Below are positions 7,017 to 15,764 of a stretch of DNA of 55,565 bases, piece after piece (the stretch's first letter is position 1; each line of letters begins with the position of its first letter). Under the pieces are notes generated by a model, which had not been told where the DNA came from, did no database searches, and saw only the letters and a list, made by a program, of their open reading frames with translations. Origin of the DNA: Prevotella sp. (GTDB lineage Bacteria; Bacteroidota; Bacteroidia; Bacteroidales; Bacteroidaceae); contig JAILAA010000138.1 of assembly GCA_024681875.1 (NCBI GenBank), positions 1-55,565 of the forward strand, given 5' to 3'. Made by a program: the position numbers and the translations under genes.

Positions 7017-9101
7017 TTATTGCCCAAAGGGCATTCGCCATGTGCATCCGTTCTTCCACTCAGAGCAGCCGTAGGCCGTTTTGCCCTTGATGATGTGTCC
7101 TTTTCCGCAAAGGGGACAGGGCTGGCCGATGGAGATTTGAGTGTTCTTTGACGAGCCAGGCGGCAGGGCTTTCCGCGACTTTACCTTTTTCAGCTCGTTG
7201 TCGGTGAGCACGGTGACGCGCCGGTTGCTACCGTCGGCCATTACCTCGCTGACTATCTGTGTCACTTGCTGCTTCAGCTCCTCAATGAATTGGCGGGCGT
7301 CGTATTTCTGGTGTTCGATGTCGCGCAGCTTCTTCTCCCAAATGCCTGTCAGCTCGCAGCTCTTGAGTAGCTCCTCGCGGATGAGGTCGATGAGTTCAAT
7401 GCCCGTGGGCGTGGCGACGAGGCGCTTGCGGTCGCGTCGTATGTAGTGGCGTTTGAACAGCGTCTCAATGATGCCGGCGCGGCTCGATGGTCGGCCGATG
7501 CCGTTCTCCTTCATGGCTGCGCGCAGTTCCTCATCCTCCACAAACTTTCCTGCCGTCTCCATCGCCCGCAGCAGCGACGCCTCGTTGTAATAGGGTGGGG
7601 GAGTCGTCCATTTCTCGGTGAGCGTGGGCTTATGAGGGCCGCTCTCGCCCTTGGTGAAGGTGGGGAGGGTGCGCTCCTCGTCTTCAGAGGTGAGAGGTGA
7701 GAGGTGAGAGGTGAGAGATGTGTCCTGCATGTCATCTGTTTCTTCCTTCTTACTTCTGACATCTTCCCTGACGATGCGCCAGCCTGGGTCAAGGATTTCC
7801 TTGCCGGTGACTTTGAATTCGATGGTCTGTTCCGTTGGCTGCGACTCAGTCGCAGCAGACCGGACCTCGCCCAGCACCGTGGTGGTGGAGAACTTGCAGT
7901 CAGGCAGGAAGACGCCAATGAAGCGGCGGGCGACGAGGTCAAAGACCTTCTGCTCGGCATCGCTGAGGTATTGCGGTATGATGCCCGTGGGGATGATGGC
8001 GTGGTGGTCGGTAACTTTGCTGGTGTCGAAGACGCGCTTCGTCTTCTTCAGCGGCTTGCCGCCGATGGGCTTGATGAACTCAGCATAGGGGGCCACGCCA
8101 TTGAACTTTGTCTGATAGAGCCCGTTCAGCGTCTGCGGACACTTGGGGTAGATGTCATCGCTCAGATACTGCGTGTCAACGCGCGGATAAGTAGTGAACT
8201 TCTTCTCGTAGAGGCTCTGTATGAGGTTGAGTGTCATCTCGGCTGAGAAGCCGAACTTGCGGTTGCAGTCCACCTGCAGCGTGGTGAGGTCGTAGAGCTG
8301 TGGCGGCAGTTCCTTCCCCTCTTTCTTCTCCACCTTCGTCACTGTGAAGGGCCTGCCTTCGATAAGCGAAAAAGCCATCTCGCCTTCTTCTTTCGAAGTG
8401 AATTTCCCCTTCGTCGCCGTAAACGTCGTGTCGCGGTAGACAGTGGCCAGCACCCAATAAGGCTCGGGCTTGAAATTCTCAATCTCCTTCTGGCGGTTGA
8501 CGATGAGGGCGAGGGTGGGCGTCTGCACGCGACCGATGCTCAAAACCTGGCGGTTCTGACCATACTTCAGTGTATAGAGGCGCGTGGCGTTCATGCCAAG
8601 CAGCCAGTCGCCGATGGCGCGGCTCATGCCAGCCATGTAGAGCGGCTGGTAGTCGTCCTGATCCTTCAGGTGGGCAAAGCCCTCGCGGATGGCCTCGTCG
8701 GTCATCGACGAAATCCATAGGCGCTTCACGGGGCACTTCGCCTGTGCCTTCTGCATCACCCAGCGCTGGATAAGCTCACCTTCCTGGCCTGCGTCGCCAC
8801 AGTTGACGATAGCGTCGGCGGCCTGCATCAGTTGCTCAATGATGGCAAATTGTTTAGTGATGTGTTCCTCGGGAATGAGCTTGATGCCGAAACGCTGCGG
8901 AATCATGGGCAGCTGTGTCAGTGCCCACGGGCGCCAGGCCTGTGTGTAGTCGCCGGGCTCTTTCAGTGTGCACAGGTGGCCGTAGGTCCATGTCACTTGG
9001 TAGCCGTTGCCCTCCATATAGCCTTCGTGCGAAGCCGTTGCCCCGATGATGCGGGCGATGTCGCGTGCCACACTCGGCTTCTCTGCTATGCAAACAACCA
9101 T
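7017..9101 (-). CDS. topB: DNA topoisomerase III (type IA)
   Basis: Relaxes and decatenates DNA through a transient 5' phosphotyrosine. 694 residues. The TOPRIM domain starts at once (VVCIAEKPSVARDIA) and includes the acidic DAGQEGE motif near residue 103. SIGRVQTPTLALI is the conserved helix before the active-site region, and TTYPRVDTQYLSD holds the catalytic tyrosine at about residue 305. The C-terminus is a single four-cysteine zinc ribbon (CPLCGKGHIIKGKTAYGC, then NGC). A TCACCTC array (7686-7722) encodes DTSLTSHLSPLTSEDEE in a loop around residue 465. The gene is divergent from cotH across about 140 bases. Its cellular job (chromosome housekeeping or mobile-element derived) cannot be told from the sequence. 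Confidence 0.93.
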   Translation of the reverse strand: MVVCIAEKPSVARDIARIIGATASHEGYMEGNGYQVTWTYGHLCTLKEPGDYTQAWRPWALTQLPMIPQRFGIKLIPEEHITKQFAIIEQLMQAADAIVNCGDAGQEGELIQRWVMQKAQAKCPVKRLWISSMTDEAIREGFAHLKDQDDYQPLYMAGMSRAIGDWLLGMNATRLYTLKYGQNRQVLSIGRVQTPTLALIVNRQKEIENFKPEPYWVLATVYRDTTFTATKGKFTSKEEGEMAFSLIEGRPFTVTKVEKKEGKELPPQLYDLTTLQVDCNRKFGFSAEMTLNLIQSLYEKKFTTYPRVDTQYLSDDIYPKCPQTLNGLYQTKFNGVAPYAEFIKPIGGKPLKKTKRVFDTSKVTDHHAIIPTGIIPQYLSDAEQKVFDLVARRFIGVFLPDCKFSTTTVLGEVRSAATESQPTEQTIEFKVTGKEILDPGWRIVREDVRSKKEETDDMQDTSLTSHLSPLTSEDEERTLPTFTKGESGPHKPTLTEKWTTPPPYYNEASLLRAMETAGKFVEDEELRAAMKENGIGRPSSRAGIIETLFKRHYIRRDRKRLVATPTGIELIDLIREELLKSCELTGIWEKKLRDIEHQKYDARQFIEELKQQVTQIVSEVMADGSNRRVTVLTDNELKKVKSRKALPPGSSKNTQISIGQPCPLCGKGHIIKGKTAYGCSEWKNGCTWRMPFGQ
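7686..7722. repeat. GAGAGGTGA array inside topB
   Basis: Four near-perfect GAGGTGA units in a row (GAGGTGAGAGGTGAGAGGTG and on), 7-base and 9-base spacing mixed. Encodes LTSHLSPLTS on the minus strand in a topoisomerase loop. Confidence 0.7.
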
Positions 9102-9145
9102 TATGTTTCTTCAGTTTTCAATTGTCGATTTACGATTAGAGATTG

Positions 9146-9153
9146 CAAAGGTA
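9146..9153 (-). promoter_or_regulatory. -7 element of topB promoter
   Basis: TACCTTTG on the minus strand, 45-52 bases upstream of the topB start, matching the Bacteroidetes TAnnTTTG box. No good -33 TTTG is seen at the usual distance. Confidence 0.55.
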
Positions 9154-9183
9154 GAAATTTTTTTTCTTTTTTTCCGTTTTTCC

Positions 9184-9214
9184 TTTGTTTTTCGCTTGCT
9201 TATTCGTACCTTTG
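9184..9214 (+). promoter_or_regulatory. Bacteroidetes-type promoter of the cotH gene
   Basis: TTTG at 9184-9187, 19 bases, then TACCTTTG at 9207-9214. This places transcription start near 9220, so the coding start must be the ATG at 9245. A strong purine run (AAGGAGAGGAGG, 9229-9240) sits just before that ATG. Confidence 0.85.
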
Positions 9215-9244
9215 TCCACAACACAAAGAAGGAGAGGAGGATAT

Positions 9245-11311
9245 ATGAAGTTTTTTTTCTTTTGCTTTTTGTTTCTGGCCATGCAGGTCTCTTCGCCTGC
9301 CAGTGGGCAGACCAATGACGAGCATGTAAGGCTGACGAATCTGCCTCACATCTATTTGAATACGTTCTCTGGCTACAACATTACGAGCAAGACCGTGCCC
9401 GTCCTTACTCGCATGTGGTACGTAGACGAGCAAGACAATGTCACATTTTATGATTCCATTGAGGTACGTGTTCGTGGCAACTCAACGGCTACGCTGGCAA
9501 AGAAGCCCTATCGCTTGAAGCTGAGAACGAAAACACGCCTCTTGGGCAAGGAGCGTGCCAAGGCTAAGAAATGGACGTTGATGGCCAATCATGGCGACAA
9601 GACGCTGATTCGCAACGCCCTGACCAGCCTGATGGGCGAGAGGGCCGGCCTCCCCTTCAATCCTGCTGCGAAGTTCGTCGACTTGACGCTCAACGGCTCT
9701 TATATCGGCAATTACCAGCTGTCAGACCATGTTGATGTGCGTTCCAAGCGCGTTGACGTGGCAGAGCAGGACTATCCGTTGACTGACCATAGCAACATCA
9801 CCGGCGGATATCTCTTGGAGGCCGACGGCTTCAGTGACTTTGTGACATACGGGCAGACGCCTACGGGTTTCTATTCGTCGAGGATGAGCGTGCCCGTGCG
9901 CATCCACTATCCAGATGATGACGAGATAGCCAGCAGTCAGTATTTCTATATCCGCCAGTTCGTAAACGACTTCGAACAGCATCTCTTCGCTGCAGATTTC
10001 GATGACCCAGAGTCGGGCTACCGTCCTTTGGTGGACTCCTTGACGCTGGTCAACTGGTACGTCTGTACCGAGATAAGCGCCAACGTCGACGGCTTCTTCA
10101 GTACCTATTTCTATAAGCAACAGGATGACAACCGCCTGTTCTGGGGCCCGCTATGGGACTATGACATTGCGTATAACAACGACAACCGCTACGACCGTGG
10201 CGGCACCAGCAACACCGAGAGACAGCTGATGAAAGATGTCGGCTACGGCTCGTCAAACGGATGCCGCAGCTGGGTGCAGCGTCTCTGGGAAGACCCCTGG
10301 TTTGCCCGTCTCGTCAATCGCAGGTACCGGCAACTGGTAGATGATGGTATGGAGAACTACCTGTATGAGAAGATCGACAGCCTGGCAGCGCTCCTCGACC
10401 AGTCGCAGCAGCTGAACTACCAGCGGTGGGGCATCAATGTCATGACACTGCGCGAGCGAGTGCTGCACAGCACCTATGGAGAATATATCGACGATCTGCG
10501 CTCCTTCATCCACAAACACATGCTCTTCCTCACCACGGCTTTTGACGAGCTGCTGCCCGATGCTCCTGAGCCCGGCCCAGACGAGCCGAAGACGCCGGGC
10601 TTCCTGGCTGATGCCCATTCCTCCTACGCATTCGTCAACGCAGGAACGGGCACATGCTTCGACCTCAACGGTAACGAGGTGTGTGGGCGCCATCGGCAGA
10701 ATGACAGCGAGACCCAGCAATGGCGGCTGGTCAACCTGGCCAACGGCTACCTGTTTATTACCAACCGAGCCACCGGACAGGCATTGACCGACGACAGTCC
10801 GGCTGGCGCCACTGCCACTACTTATACGGGCACCGTCCTCAGCGTCAGTGCTCCCGACTCCGCCAGCATGTCGCAGCAGTGGGACATCGTGGAGCAGGCC
10901 GACGGGCGCTACAACATCGTGAGCCGCTGGAGCCAACATGCTGCCAATCTCTCTGGAGGCAATGCTGCCGACGGCACGCGCATCATCAGCTATACCAGTG
11001 ACGACCGCAATGCCACGTCGGCCAACCGTCTGTGGCTTATCGAGACAGTGGACACCAACATCGAGGATGCCATCAGCCATGTGGAGACAGACTATGCCTT
11101 GGCCTACAATCCGCAGACACACTTCCTCCACTTCGGTGCCGACGACCCTATGGCGCTGTCGTTCCAGGTTGTCGTCTACGACCAGCATGGCCGGCGCAGG
11201 GCCGCTTTCCGTGCCAGCGACGGTTGCTCACTGTCGTCGCTGCCTCATGGAGTCTACATCGTGTCGTGGAAGCACGACGGCCGACAGCGTAGCGTGAAGC
11301 TCACCAAATAG
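9245..11311 (+). CDS. Secreted CotH-family protein with ricin-like domain and type IX-like tail
   Basis: 688 residues. A signal peptide (about 1-20, very Phe-rich) leads into a CotH domain, related to spore-coat CotH kinases: VRGNSTATLAKKPYRLKL, KWTLMANHGDKTLIRNALT, NYQLSDHVDVRSKRV and FWGPLWDYDIAYNNDNRY are all typical. Residues from about 455 to 600 look like a ricin-type beta-trefoil (FVNAGTGTCFDLNG, TQQWRLV, SQQWDIV). The last 70 residues (YDQHGRRR, LSSLPHGVYIVSW, SVKLTK) fit a type A sorting domain of the type IX secretion system, so surface delivery is likely. The start was chosen by promoter and ribosome site; the frame is open further upstream but that lies across the promoter. The substrate is unknown. 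Confidence 0.88.
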   Translation: MKFFFFCFLFLAMQVSSPASGQTNDEHVRLTNLPHIYLNTFSGYNITSKTVPVLTRMWYVDEQDNVTFYDSIEVRVRGNSTATLAKKPYRLKLRTKTRLLGKERAKAKKWTLMANHGDKTLIRNALTSLMGERAGLPFNPAAKFVDLTLNGSYIGNYQLSDHVDVRSKRVDVAEQDYPLTDHSNITGGYLLEADGFSDFVTYGQTPTGFYSSRMSVPVRIHYPDDDEIASSQYFYIRQFVNDFEQHLFAADFDDPESGYRPLVDSLTLVNWYVCTEISANVDGFFSTYFYKQQDDNRLFWGPLWDYDIAYNNDNRYDRGGTSNTERQLMKDVGYGSSNGCRSWVQRLWEDPWFARLVNRRYRQLVDDGMENYLYEKIDSLAALLDQSQQLNYQRWGINVMTLRERVLHSTYGEYIDDLRSFIHKHMLFLTTAFDELLPDAPEPGPDEPKTPGFLADAHSSYAFVNAGTGTCFDLNGNEVCGRHRQNDSETQQWRLVNLANGYLFITNRATGQALTDDSPAGATATTYTGTVLSVSAPDSASMSQQWDIVEQADGRYNIVSRWSQHAANLSGGNAADGTRIISYTSDDRNATSANRLWLIETVDTNIEDAISHVETDYALAYNPQTHFLHFGADDPMALSFQVVVYDQHGRRRAAFRASDGCSLSSLPHGVYIVSWKHDGRQRSVKLTK

Positions 11312-11336
11312 ATTGTATGAAAAACAAACGACAGAT

Positions 11337-11828
11337 ATGACAGTGAATATGATTGCCGCCGTGGCCAGAAACCGTGCCATCGGCTACCAGAACAAACTCA
11401 TCTACTGGTTGCCCAACGACCTGAAGCGCTTCCGCCTGCTCACCACCGGACACACCATTGTGATGGGAAGGAAAACCTTCGAGAGCCTCCCCAAGGGTGC
11501 GTTGCCCAATCGTCGCAACTGCGTGCTGACGCGCAGCCGGAAAGAGTTGCCCGGATGTGAGTGCTTTCCCACTTGGGAAGCCTTTGTCGCCACCTGCCAG
11601 AGCGATGAGGACATTTATATTATCGGCGGAGCCAGCCTCTACAGAAACTTGTTAGACAAGACCGACCGCCTCTGCCTGACCGAGATCGACGACGTGCCGG
11701 AACACGCCGACACCTTCTTCCCTGAATACCGTGACGGCTGGAAAGAAGTCTGCCGCGAGATGCACCAAGCCGACGAAAAGCATAGCCATGACTATGCTTT
11801 CGTCAACTATGAACGGGTAGCCCAGTAG
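11337..11828 (+). CDS. folA: Dihydrofolate reductase
   Basis: Reduces dihydrofolate to tetrahydrofolate with NADPH. About 163 residues, usual length. Family motifs: MIAAVARNRAIGYQNKL at the start, LPNDLKRFRLLTTGHTIVMG with the substrate-binding acidic residue in PND, GRKTFESLP, and the NADPH-binding IYIIGGASLYRN. Starts at 11337 or 11349 are both possible; the first gives the usual extra residues before MIAA. The frame is also open from a TTG at 11313, directly after the cotH stop, but this is less likely. It is 25 bases after cotH on the same strand and may be read from its promoter. Confidence 0.93.
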   Translation: MTVNMIAAVARNRAIGYQNKLIYWLPNDLKRFRLLTTGHTIVMGRKTFESLPKGALPNRRNCVLTRSRKELPGCECFPTWEAFVATCQSDEDIYIIGGASLYRNLLDKTDRLCLTEIDDVPEHADTFFPEYRDGWKEVCREMHQADEKHSHDYAFVNYERVAQ

Positions 11829-11852
11829 TTTCCCCCTTGTTCATTCTTCGCT

Positions 11853-11868
11853 GGGGAATGTTTTCCCC
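11853..11868. terminator. Small hairpin between convergent folA and lrp-like genes
   Basis: GGGGAA, loop TGTT, TTCCCC. Lies in the 44-base gap between two convergent stop codons. There is no long T run, so its role as a terminator is uncertain. The surrounding ATTCTTCG and GGGAAT segments occur twice. Confidence 0.4.
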
Positions 11869-11872
11869 TCGC

Positions 11873-12349
11873 TTATTCTTCGTCAGGGAATTTGGTGGCG
11901 GGGAAAGGTCTGTCTATGGCCGAGTGGAACGAGATGATAGTCTCAGAGCGAGCCAGGCCTAAAGGCTGCAGCTGGTCGTGGATGATGTTCAGCAGGTGGT
12001 GGTTGTTCTGCGCATAGATTTTGATGAAGAGGTCGTAGTTGCCGGTGGTATAGTGACACTCCACCACTTCAGGCATCTTCTTGAGTTGCTCCACCACGCT
12101 GTCAAAAGTTTCGGGATTCTTCAGATTCAGGCCGATGAAGGCGCAGGTCTCATAGCCAATTTTCTCTGGGTCGATGACAAATTGCGAGCCTTTCAGCACG
12201 CCCATATGGGTGAGCTTCTGAATGCGCTGGTGAATGGCTGCACCGCTGACGCCGCAGGCACGGGCCACTTCAAGGAAGGGCACGCGGGCATCTTCGGAAA
12301 TCATTTTCAGAATCTGTTTGTCTAACAAGTCAAGTTTCAGGTTTGCCAT
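11873..12349 (-). CDS. Lrp/AsnC family transcriptional regulator
   Basis: 158 residues, the usual family length. An N-terminal winged helix-turn-helix (LDLLDKQILKMISEDARVPFLEVARACGVSGAAIHQRIQKL, residues 6-46) is followed by the AsnC/RAM ligand-binding fold (ETCAFIGLNL, KMPEVVECHYTTGNYDLFIKI, LGLARSETIISF). Such proteins sense amino acids or similar small ligands and act as octamers or dimers. It lies just downstream of the Exb operon on the same strand, 25 bases after the last exbD stop, so it could be read from the same transcript. The regulated genes cannot be told. Confidence 0.9.
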   Translation of the reverse strand: MANLKLDLLDKQILKMISEDARVPFLEVARACGVSGAAIHQRIQKLTHMGVLKGSQFVIDPEKIGYETCAFIGLNLKNPETFDSVVEQLKKMPEVVECHYTTGNYDLFIKIYAQNNHHLLNIIHDQLQPLGLARSETIISFHSAIDRPFPATKFPDEE

Positions 12350-12374
12350 TTTTTAATGCTTATTGTTTGTTGAG

Positions 12375-12860
12375 TTATTGTTTGTTGTTTATTGGCTTTT
12401 CCGTTGCCGAGTAGTTGATGCGCAGGGCGTACGACTCTTGCAGTGTTTGCTTGATGTCGGTGATGAGGCCCATCGGCACGTCGCGGTCAGCCTTGATGCT
12501 TACCGTCATGCGCCCCTGGTCTTCAGCGTTCATGCGGCTGCGCTCATTTGCTACGAAGGCCTTGATGTCGTCTATCGTAGCTATGTCGTTGTTTAGCTGA
12601 ATAAAGAACTCGTCGTCGCTGCCGGTGGTGGCGCCTATGCGTCGTCCCACGTAGATGTGCACCACGCTGGCCTTGTGGCCCAGCTTCTGCACCTCCGTTC
12701 CCTGCGGCACCTCGTAGTGCACTTTCAGGTCAACGTCTCTCATGTGTGTGACGATCATAAAGAAGAAGAGCACGGTGAAGATAAGGTCGGGCAGCGACGA
12801 TGTGTTCAGCATCGGCACGTCCCTGTCCTCATTGTTCCTTGCAAAGTATCTGTTCCTCAT
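12375..12860 (-). CDS. exbD: ExbD/TolR family biopolymer transport protein (second copy)
   Basis: 161 residues, with a short cytoplasmic start (DVPMLNTSSLPDLIFTVLFFFMIVTHM) and one membrane helix carrying the family aspartate in SLPDLIF, which takes part in proton flow. The rest is a periplasmic domain ending in a helix and strand (VSIKADRDVPMGLITDIKQTLQ, ALRINYSA). With ExbB it drives TonB-dependent uptake or a related envelope motor. Last member of the operon 14706-12375. The two ExbD copies differ clearly in sequence, as is usual in Bacteroidetes. Confidence 0.9.
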   Translation of the reverse strand: MRNRYFARNNEDRDVPMLNTSSLPDLIFTVLFFFMIVTHMRDVDLKVHYEVPQGTEVQKLGHKASVVHIYVGRRIGATTGSDDEFFIQLNNDIATIDDIKAFVANERSRMNAEDQGRMTVSIKADRDVPMGLITDIKQTLQESYALRINYSATEKPINNKQ

Positions 12861-12866
12861 AGCACT

Positions 12867-12896
12867 TACTTCTCACCTCTCACTCTCTCACCTCTG
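12867..12896. repeat. TCACCTC array between the two exbD genes
   Basis: CTTCTCACCTCTCACTCTCT followed by CACCTC, covering the end of one exbD and the 19-base gap to the next. On the minus strand it encodes the last residues of the upstream ExbD (ISEVRE). Confidence 0.55.
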
Positions 12897-13455
12897 AAAT
12901 CCTCTTCGGATAGACCATGCCCACTGCGTCGCGCTCCTGTTGTGAGCAGGAGGCATAGCCATGGCCGAAATGGCTGCGCGCCAGACGGTCGCGCAGGTTG
13001 TTGTAGCCGCGGGCTATGGCGTTCTGCATCTCGAAGTATGCGTTATAGGTGGTGTGGCGGTCGGCCTCTATGGTAATGATGTGGCGGTCGCTCACGCGGC
13101 AGTGTCCTATCAGGTGCACCTCACGCTCGCTCTTCTCGGGCAGGTCGGTTGCATCGGCAGCGTTGGCCACAAATTCCTCGACGCGTTTCGTCAGTTCGTC
13201 GGTAGTGATAGCCTCGCCGTTGCATGTCAGCACGTCGTTGGCGTCTAACTGCAGCTCCATCACATTGCGCTTCTTCACCTCTTGTTCCTGCTGCTCGGTA
13301 GTGTCCTCAGGCGGCGGCATCTGGCTGGTAAGGCCCTTGTCGGTGTCCATCGACGAGGTCACGAGGAAGAATATCAGCAGCATGAACGAGATGTCGGCTG
13401 TCGACGTAGTGTTCAACTGCGGCACTTCCCTTTTTCCTCTTCTTCTAAACATCAT
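12880..13455 (-). CDS. exbD: ExbD/TolR family biopolymer transport protein (first copy)
   Basis: 191 residues. The N-terminal QLNTTSTADISFMLLIFFLVTSSM gives the family aspartate (TADISF) in the single membrane helix. The periplasmic part contains a Gln/Glu-rich linker (PEDTTEQQEQEVKKRN) and the usual ExbD sandwich (RVSDRHIITIEADRHTTYNAYFEM). The end includes PKRISEVRE, partly encoded by a repeat array. The start overlaps the upstream small membrane protein gene by 4 bases (ATGA), so the two are translationally linked. Confidence 0.9.
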   Translation of the reverse strand: MMFRRRGKREVPQLNTTSTADISFMLLIFFLVTSSMDTDKGLTSQMPPPEDTTEQQEQEVKKRNVMELQLDANDVLTCNGEAITTDELTKRVEEFVANAADATDLPEKSEREVHLIGHCRVSDRHIITIEADRHTTYNAYFEMQNAIARGYNNLRDRLARSHFGHGYASCSQQERDAVGMVYPKRISEVRE

Positions 13456-13838
13456 TCAGACTTGAGATTTGTTTTTTGAGCCTTGATGACAGAGAAAATG
13501 ATGGCGGCAGCAACAACGGCTATCAGCACCAGGGTGGTGTTGATGAGCATGTCGCTGGCTCGCAGCCAGAAGGCGTCGGCATAGGTCTTCCCGTTGATGC
13601 TCAGCGGCTCAGTGCTGGCCGTGAGCCAGGTCACCACCATCGTCACCACCAGCAGACCGCCGGTCAGCAGGGCGATGCGGCGCACAGGCACACCATTCTC
13701 ACCTCTCACCTCACACCTCTCACCTCTCACATGAGGCCTCACCACCGACCATACCGTGAGTAACACGGCAACAGTCAACAGCGCGTAGATAGTGTAGAGT
13801 ACGATGTCGACGAAGAGAGGTGATTCGTAGTTAATCAT
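13452..13838 (-). CDS. Small membrane protein of the Exb operon
   Basis: 128 residues, three predicted membrane helices: about 10-31 (VLYTIYALLTVAVLLTVWSVV), 53-72 (ALLTGGLLVVTMVVTWLTA) and 90-117 (MLINTTLVLIAVVAAAIIFSVI). I do not recognise a named family. It is always likely to be made with ExbB and ExbD: it overlaps the exbB end by 8 bases and the exbD start by 4. A TCACCTC array (13697-13732) encodes the hydrophilic loop after helix 1 (HVRGERCEVRGENG). An accessory role in the proton-channel complex is an inference from position only. Confidence 0.7.
   Translation of the reverse strand: MINYESPLFVDIVLYTIYALLTVAVLLTVWSVVRPHVRGERCEVRGENGVPVRRIALLTGGLLVVTMVVTWLTASTEPLSINGKTYADAFWLRASDMLINTTLVLIAVVAAAIIFSVIKAQKTNLKSE
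13697..13732. repeat. TCACCTC array in the Exb operon membrane protein
   Basis: TCTCACCTCTCACCTCACAC followed by CTCTCACCTCTCAC. Encodes the loop GERCEVRGE on the minus strand, frame kept. Confidence 0.65.
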
Positions 13839-14706
13839 GGCGCAGCTTCCGCTTCATCAGAATGTCGAGCAGGGTGATGGCCGACTCCTCCATCTGAGAG
13901 GTCAGCCGCTCTATCTTTGTAAGAATGTAGTTGTAGAACACCTGGAGTATCAGGGCGACGATGATGCCGAAGATAGTGGTGATGAGTGCCACCTTCATGC
14001 CTTCGGCCACGATGGTGGGACTGATGTCGCCCTGTTCCTGAATCTGGTCGAAGGCCATCACCATGCCGATGACGGTGCCGAGGAATCCCAGCGACGGCGC
14101 CATGGCAATGAACAGCCTGATCCACGAGCAGCCTTTCTCTAAATGTCCCGACTGCACCAGGCCGTAGTTCACGATGTTGCGCTCCACCGATGCCATGTCC
14201 TCGTCGGCGTGCATCAGCCCCTGATAGCAGATACTGGCCACAGGGCCGCGGGTGTCGCGGCAGAGCGCCTTTGCGCCCTCCATGTCGTTGGCCTCCACTT
14301 TCTTCTCTACGTCGGCCAGCAGCTTCTTCGCATTGATCTCGGCCAGCGTCAGGTAGATGATGCGCTCAATGCACAGCGCCAGACCTAATATCAGCGCCAG
14401 TGCCACCAATGACATGAAGCTGGCAGAGCCCTCCACGAACTTCGTCTTCAGCTGGTCGTGCATGCCCAGGCCCTGTGCTGTTGCAGCCTGTGCCATCACG
14501 TCTTCGCCGACAAGCTCCTGTGGCGACAGCAGCTCACCATTGGCAGCCTCTATCAGCAGTGAGTCGGCTGCTGTGGGCATCGCCTGCTCCGTGGCGTCAG
14601 CGGCTGTCGTCGTTGTGTCATCCTGTGCCAGTGCGGGCGAAGTGCACAGCATCATGCCGATGAACAACAGCATTGCTGTCAGTCTTCTTTTTGCTTTATT
14701 CCTCAT
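13831..14706 (-). CDS. exbB: MotA/TolQ/ExbB proton channel family protein
   Basis: 291 residues. A signal-like N-terminus (MLLFIGMMLCTSPALAQ) and an Asp/Thr/Ala-rich periplasmic stretch precede three membrane helices: about 97-117 (SLVALALILGLALCIERII), 187-210 (LFIAMAPSLGFLGTVIGMVMAF) and 228-255 (VALITTIFGIIVALILQVFYNYI). The GFLGTVIGMV and ALITTIFGIIVA segments are the family signature. First gene of the four-gene Exb operon, with a good promoter 22 bases upstream. It powers TonB-dependent or similar transport using the proton gradient. TolQ or a gliding-type motor partner are alternatives; the two ExbDs argue for the Bacteroidetes Exb set. Confidence 0.9.
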   Translation of the reverse strand: MRNKAKRRLTAMLLFIGMMLCTSPALAQDDTTTTAADATEQAMPTAADSLLIEAANGELLSPQELVGEDVMAQAATAQGLGMHDQLKTKFVEGSASFMSLVALALILGLALCIERIIYLTLAEINAKKLLADVEKKVEANDMEGAKALCRDTRGPVASICYQGLMHADEDMASVERNIVNYGLVQSGHLEKGCSWIRLFIAMAPSLGFLGTVIGMVMAFDQIQEQGDISPTIVAEGMKVALITTIFGIIVALILQVFYNYILTKIERLTSQMEESAITLLDILMKRKLRHD

Positions 14707-14727
14707 TTGTACTTACAATTCGAAGTG

Positions 14728-14758
14728 CAAAGATAGTGAAAAGAAAACAAACAGCAAA
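14728..14758 (-). promoter_or_regulatory. Promoter of the Exb operon
   Basis: On the minus strand TTTG (14758-14755), 19 bases, TATCTTTG (14735-14728). Perfect match to the Bacteroidetes housekeeping promoter. It lies between exbB and the end of metF. Confidence 0.85.
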
Positions 14759-14781
14759 AAATAATAAGATTTTTTAGCCAA

Positions 14782-15741
14782 TTAGAAGACTGTTTTGACA
14801 ATCTCGCAGACGTTGTCGGGCTTGGCCATCGTGTAGTAGTGGATGGCAGGCGCACCGTGTGCCAGCAGGTCTCTACTTTGCTCAATGGCCCACTCGATGC
14901 CAACCTGATAGGCCTCGTCGGCAGTCTTCGTCAGGCTCAGGCGGCTGACCAGCGGCTGTGGAATATCGATGTGGAACGAGCGGGGCAGCAGGTCAATCTG
15001 CCGCAGGTTGGAGATAGGCTTCAAGCCCGGGATGACGGGCACGCTGATGCCTGCCTGTCGCAGCCGGTCGACGAAGCGGAAATACTGCTCGTTGTCGAAG
15101 AACATCTGCGTGACGATATAGTCGGCGCCAGCCTCCACCTTCTCCTTCAGGCGCATGATGTCGGTGTCGAGGTTGGCGGCCTCGTAGTGCTTCTCAGGAT
15201 AGGCGGCCACGCCTACGCAGAAGTCTGTCGGCAGACCTTTCTTCACCGTCGGGTCCAGATACTGGCCTTTGTTCAGGTGGCTGATCATCGCCACCAGCTC
15301 CGAGCTGTGGCTGAAGCCGTCGGGCTCTGCGATGAAGAAACGCTGTCCGGGGATAGCGTCGCCGCGCAGGGCCACCACGTTCTGAATGCCGAGGAAGTGC
15401 AGGTCCAGCAGCTCGCTCTCCACCTTCGAGCGCGAGGCGCCGCCGCAGATCACGTGGGGCACGATTTCCAGCTGCGGGTAGCGGCGCATGATGGCTGCCA
15501 CGATGGCGATGGTGCTGGGGCGCTTGGCCAGTGTCATCTTCGTGTAGGTGCCGTCGCTGTTGGGCACGTATTCCACCTCGTCGCGGTGGCAAGTCACGTT
15601 GATGAACGGGGGCTGAAACTGCATCAGCGGGTCGATGCTGTCGTAGAGTCGGCTCACGTCGCTGCCTTTCAGGGGCGGCACCAGCTCGAAGCTGGCGAAG
15701 GGCTTCTTCGCAGTCCTAAGTATATCAATAACTTTGCTCAT
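14782..15741 (-). CDS. metF: Methylenetetrahydrofolate reductase
   Basis: Reduces 5,10-methylene-THF to 5-methyl-THF with FAD, feeding methionine synthesis. 319 residues, single barrel domain. Typical motifs: FASFELVPPLKGSDV at the start, FINVTCHRDEVEYVPN, the ALRGD loop (VVALRGDAIPG), FCVGVAAYPEKHYEA, DYIVTQMFFDNEQYFRFVDR and VPVIPGLKPISN. The end is the usual ALAHGAPAIHYYTM pattern (HGAPAIHYYTMAKPDN). 23 bases after the 59-residue gene on the same strand. Together with folA it gives two folate-cycle genes here, but they are on opposite strands and not an operon. Confidence 0.95.
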   Translation of the reverse strand: MSKVIDILRTAKKPFASFELVPPLKGSDVSRLYDSIDPLMQFQPPFINVTCHRDEVEYVPNSDGTYTKMTLAKRPSTIAIVAAIMRRYPQLEIVPHVICGGASRSKVESELLDLHFLGIQNVVALRGDAIPGQRFFIAEPDGFSHSSELVAMISHLNKGQYLDPTVKKGLPTDFCVGVAAYPEKHYEAANLDTDIMRLKEKVEAGADYIVTQMFFDNEQYFRFVDRLRQAGISVPVIPGLKPISNLRQIDLLPRSFHIDIPQPLVSRLSLTKTADEAYQVGIEWAIEQSRDLLAHGAPAIHYYTMAKPDNVCEIVKTVF

Positions 15742-15764
15742 TTCAAGTGATGATAAAAAAATGA

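Noticed and set aside
9185..9244. TTG start for the CotH protein at 9185
   Set aside because: It lies within the promoter; the ATG at 9245 follows a strong ribosome site and begins a signal peptide.
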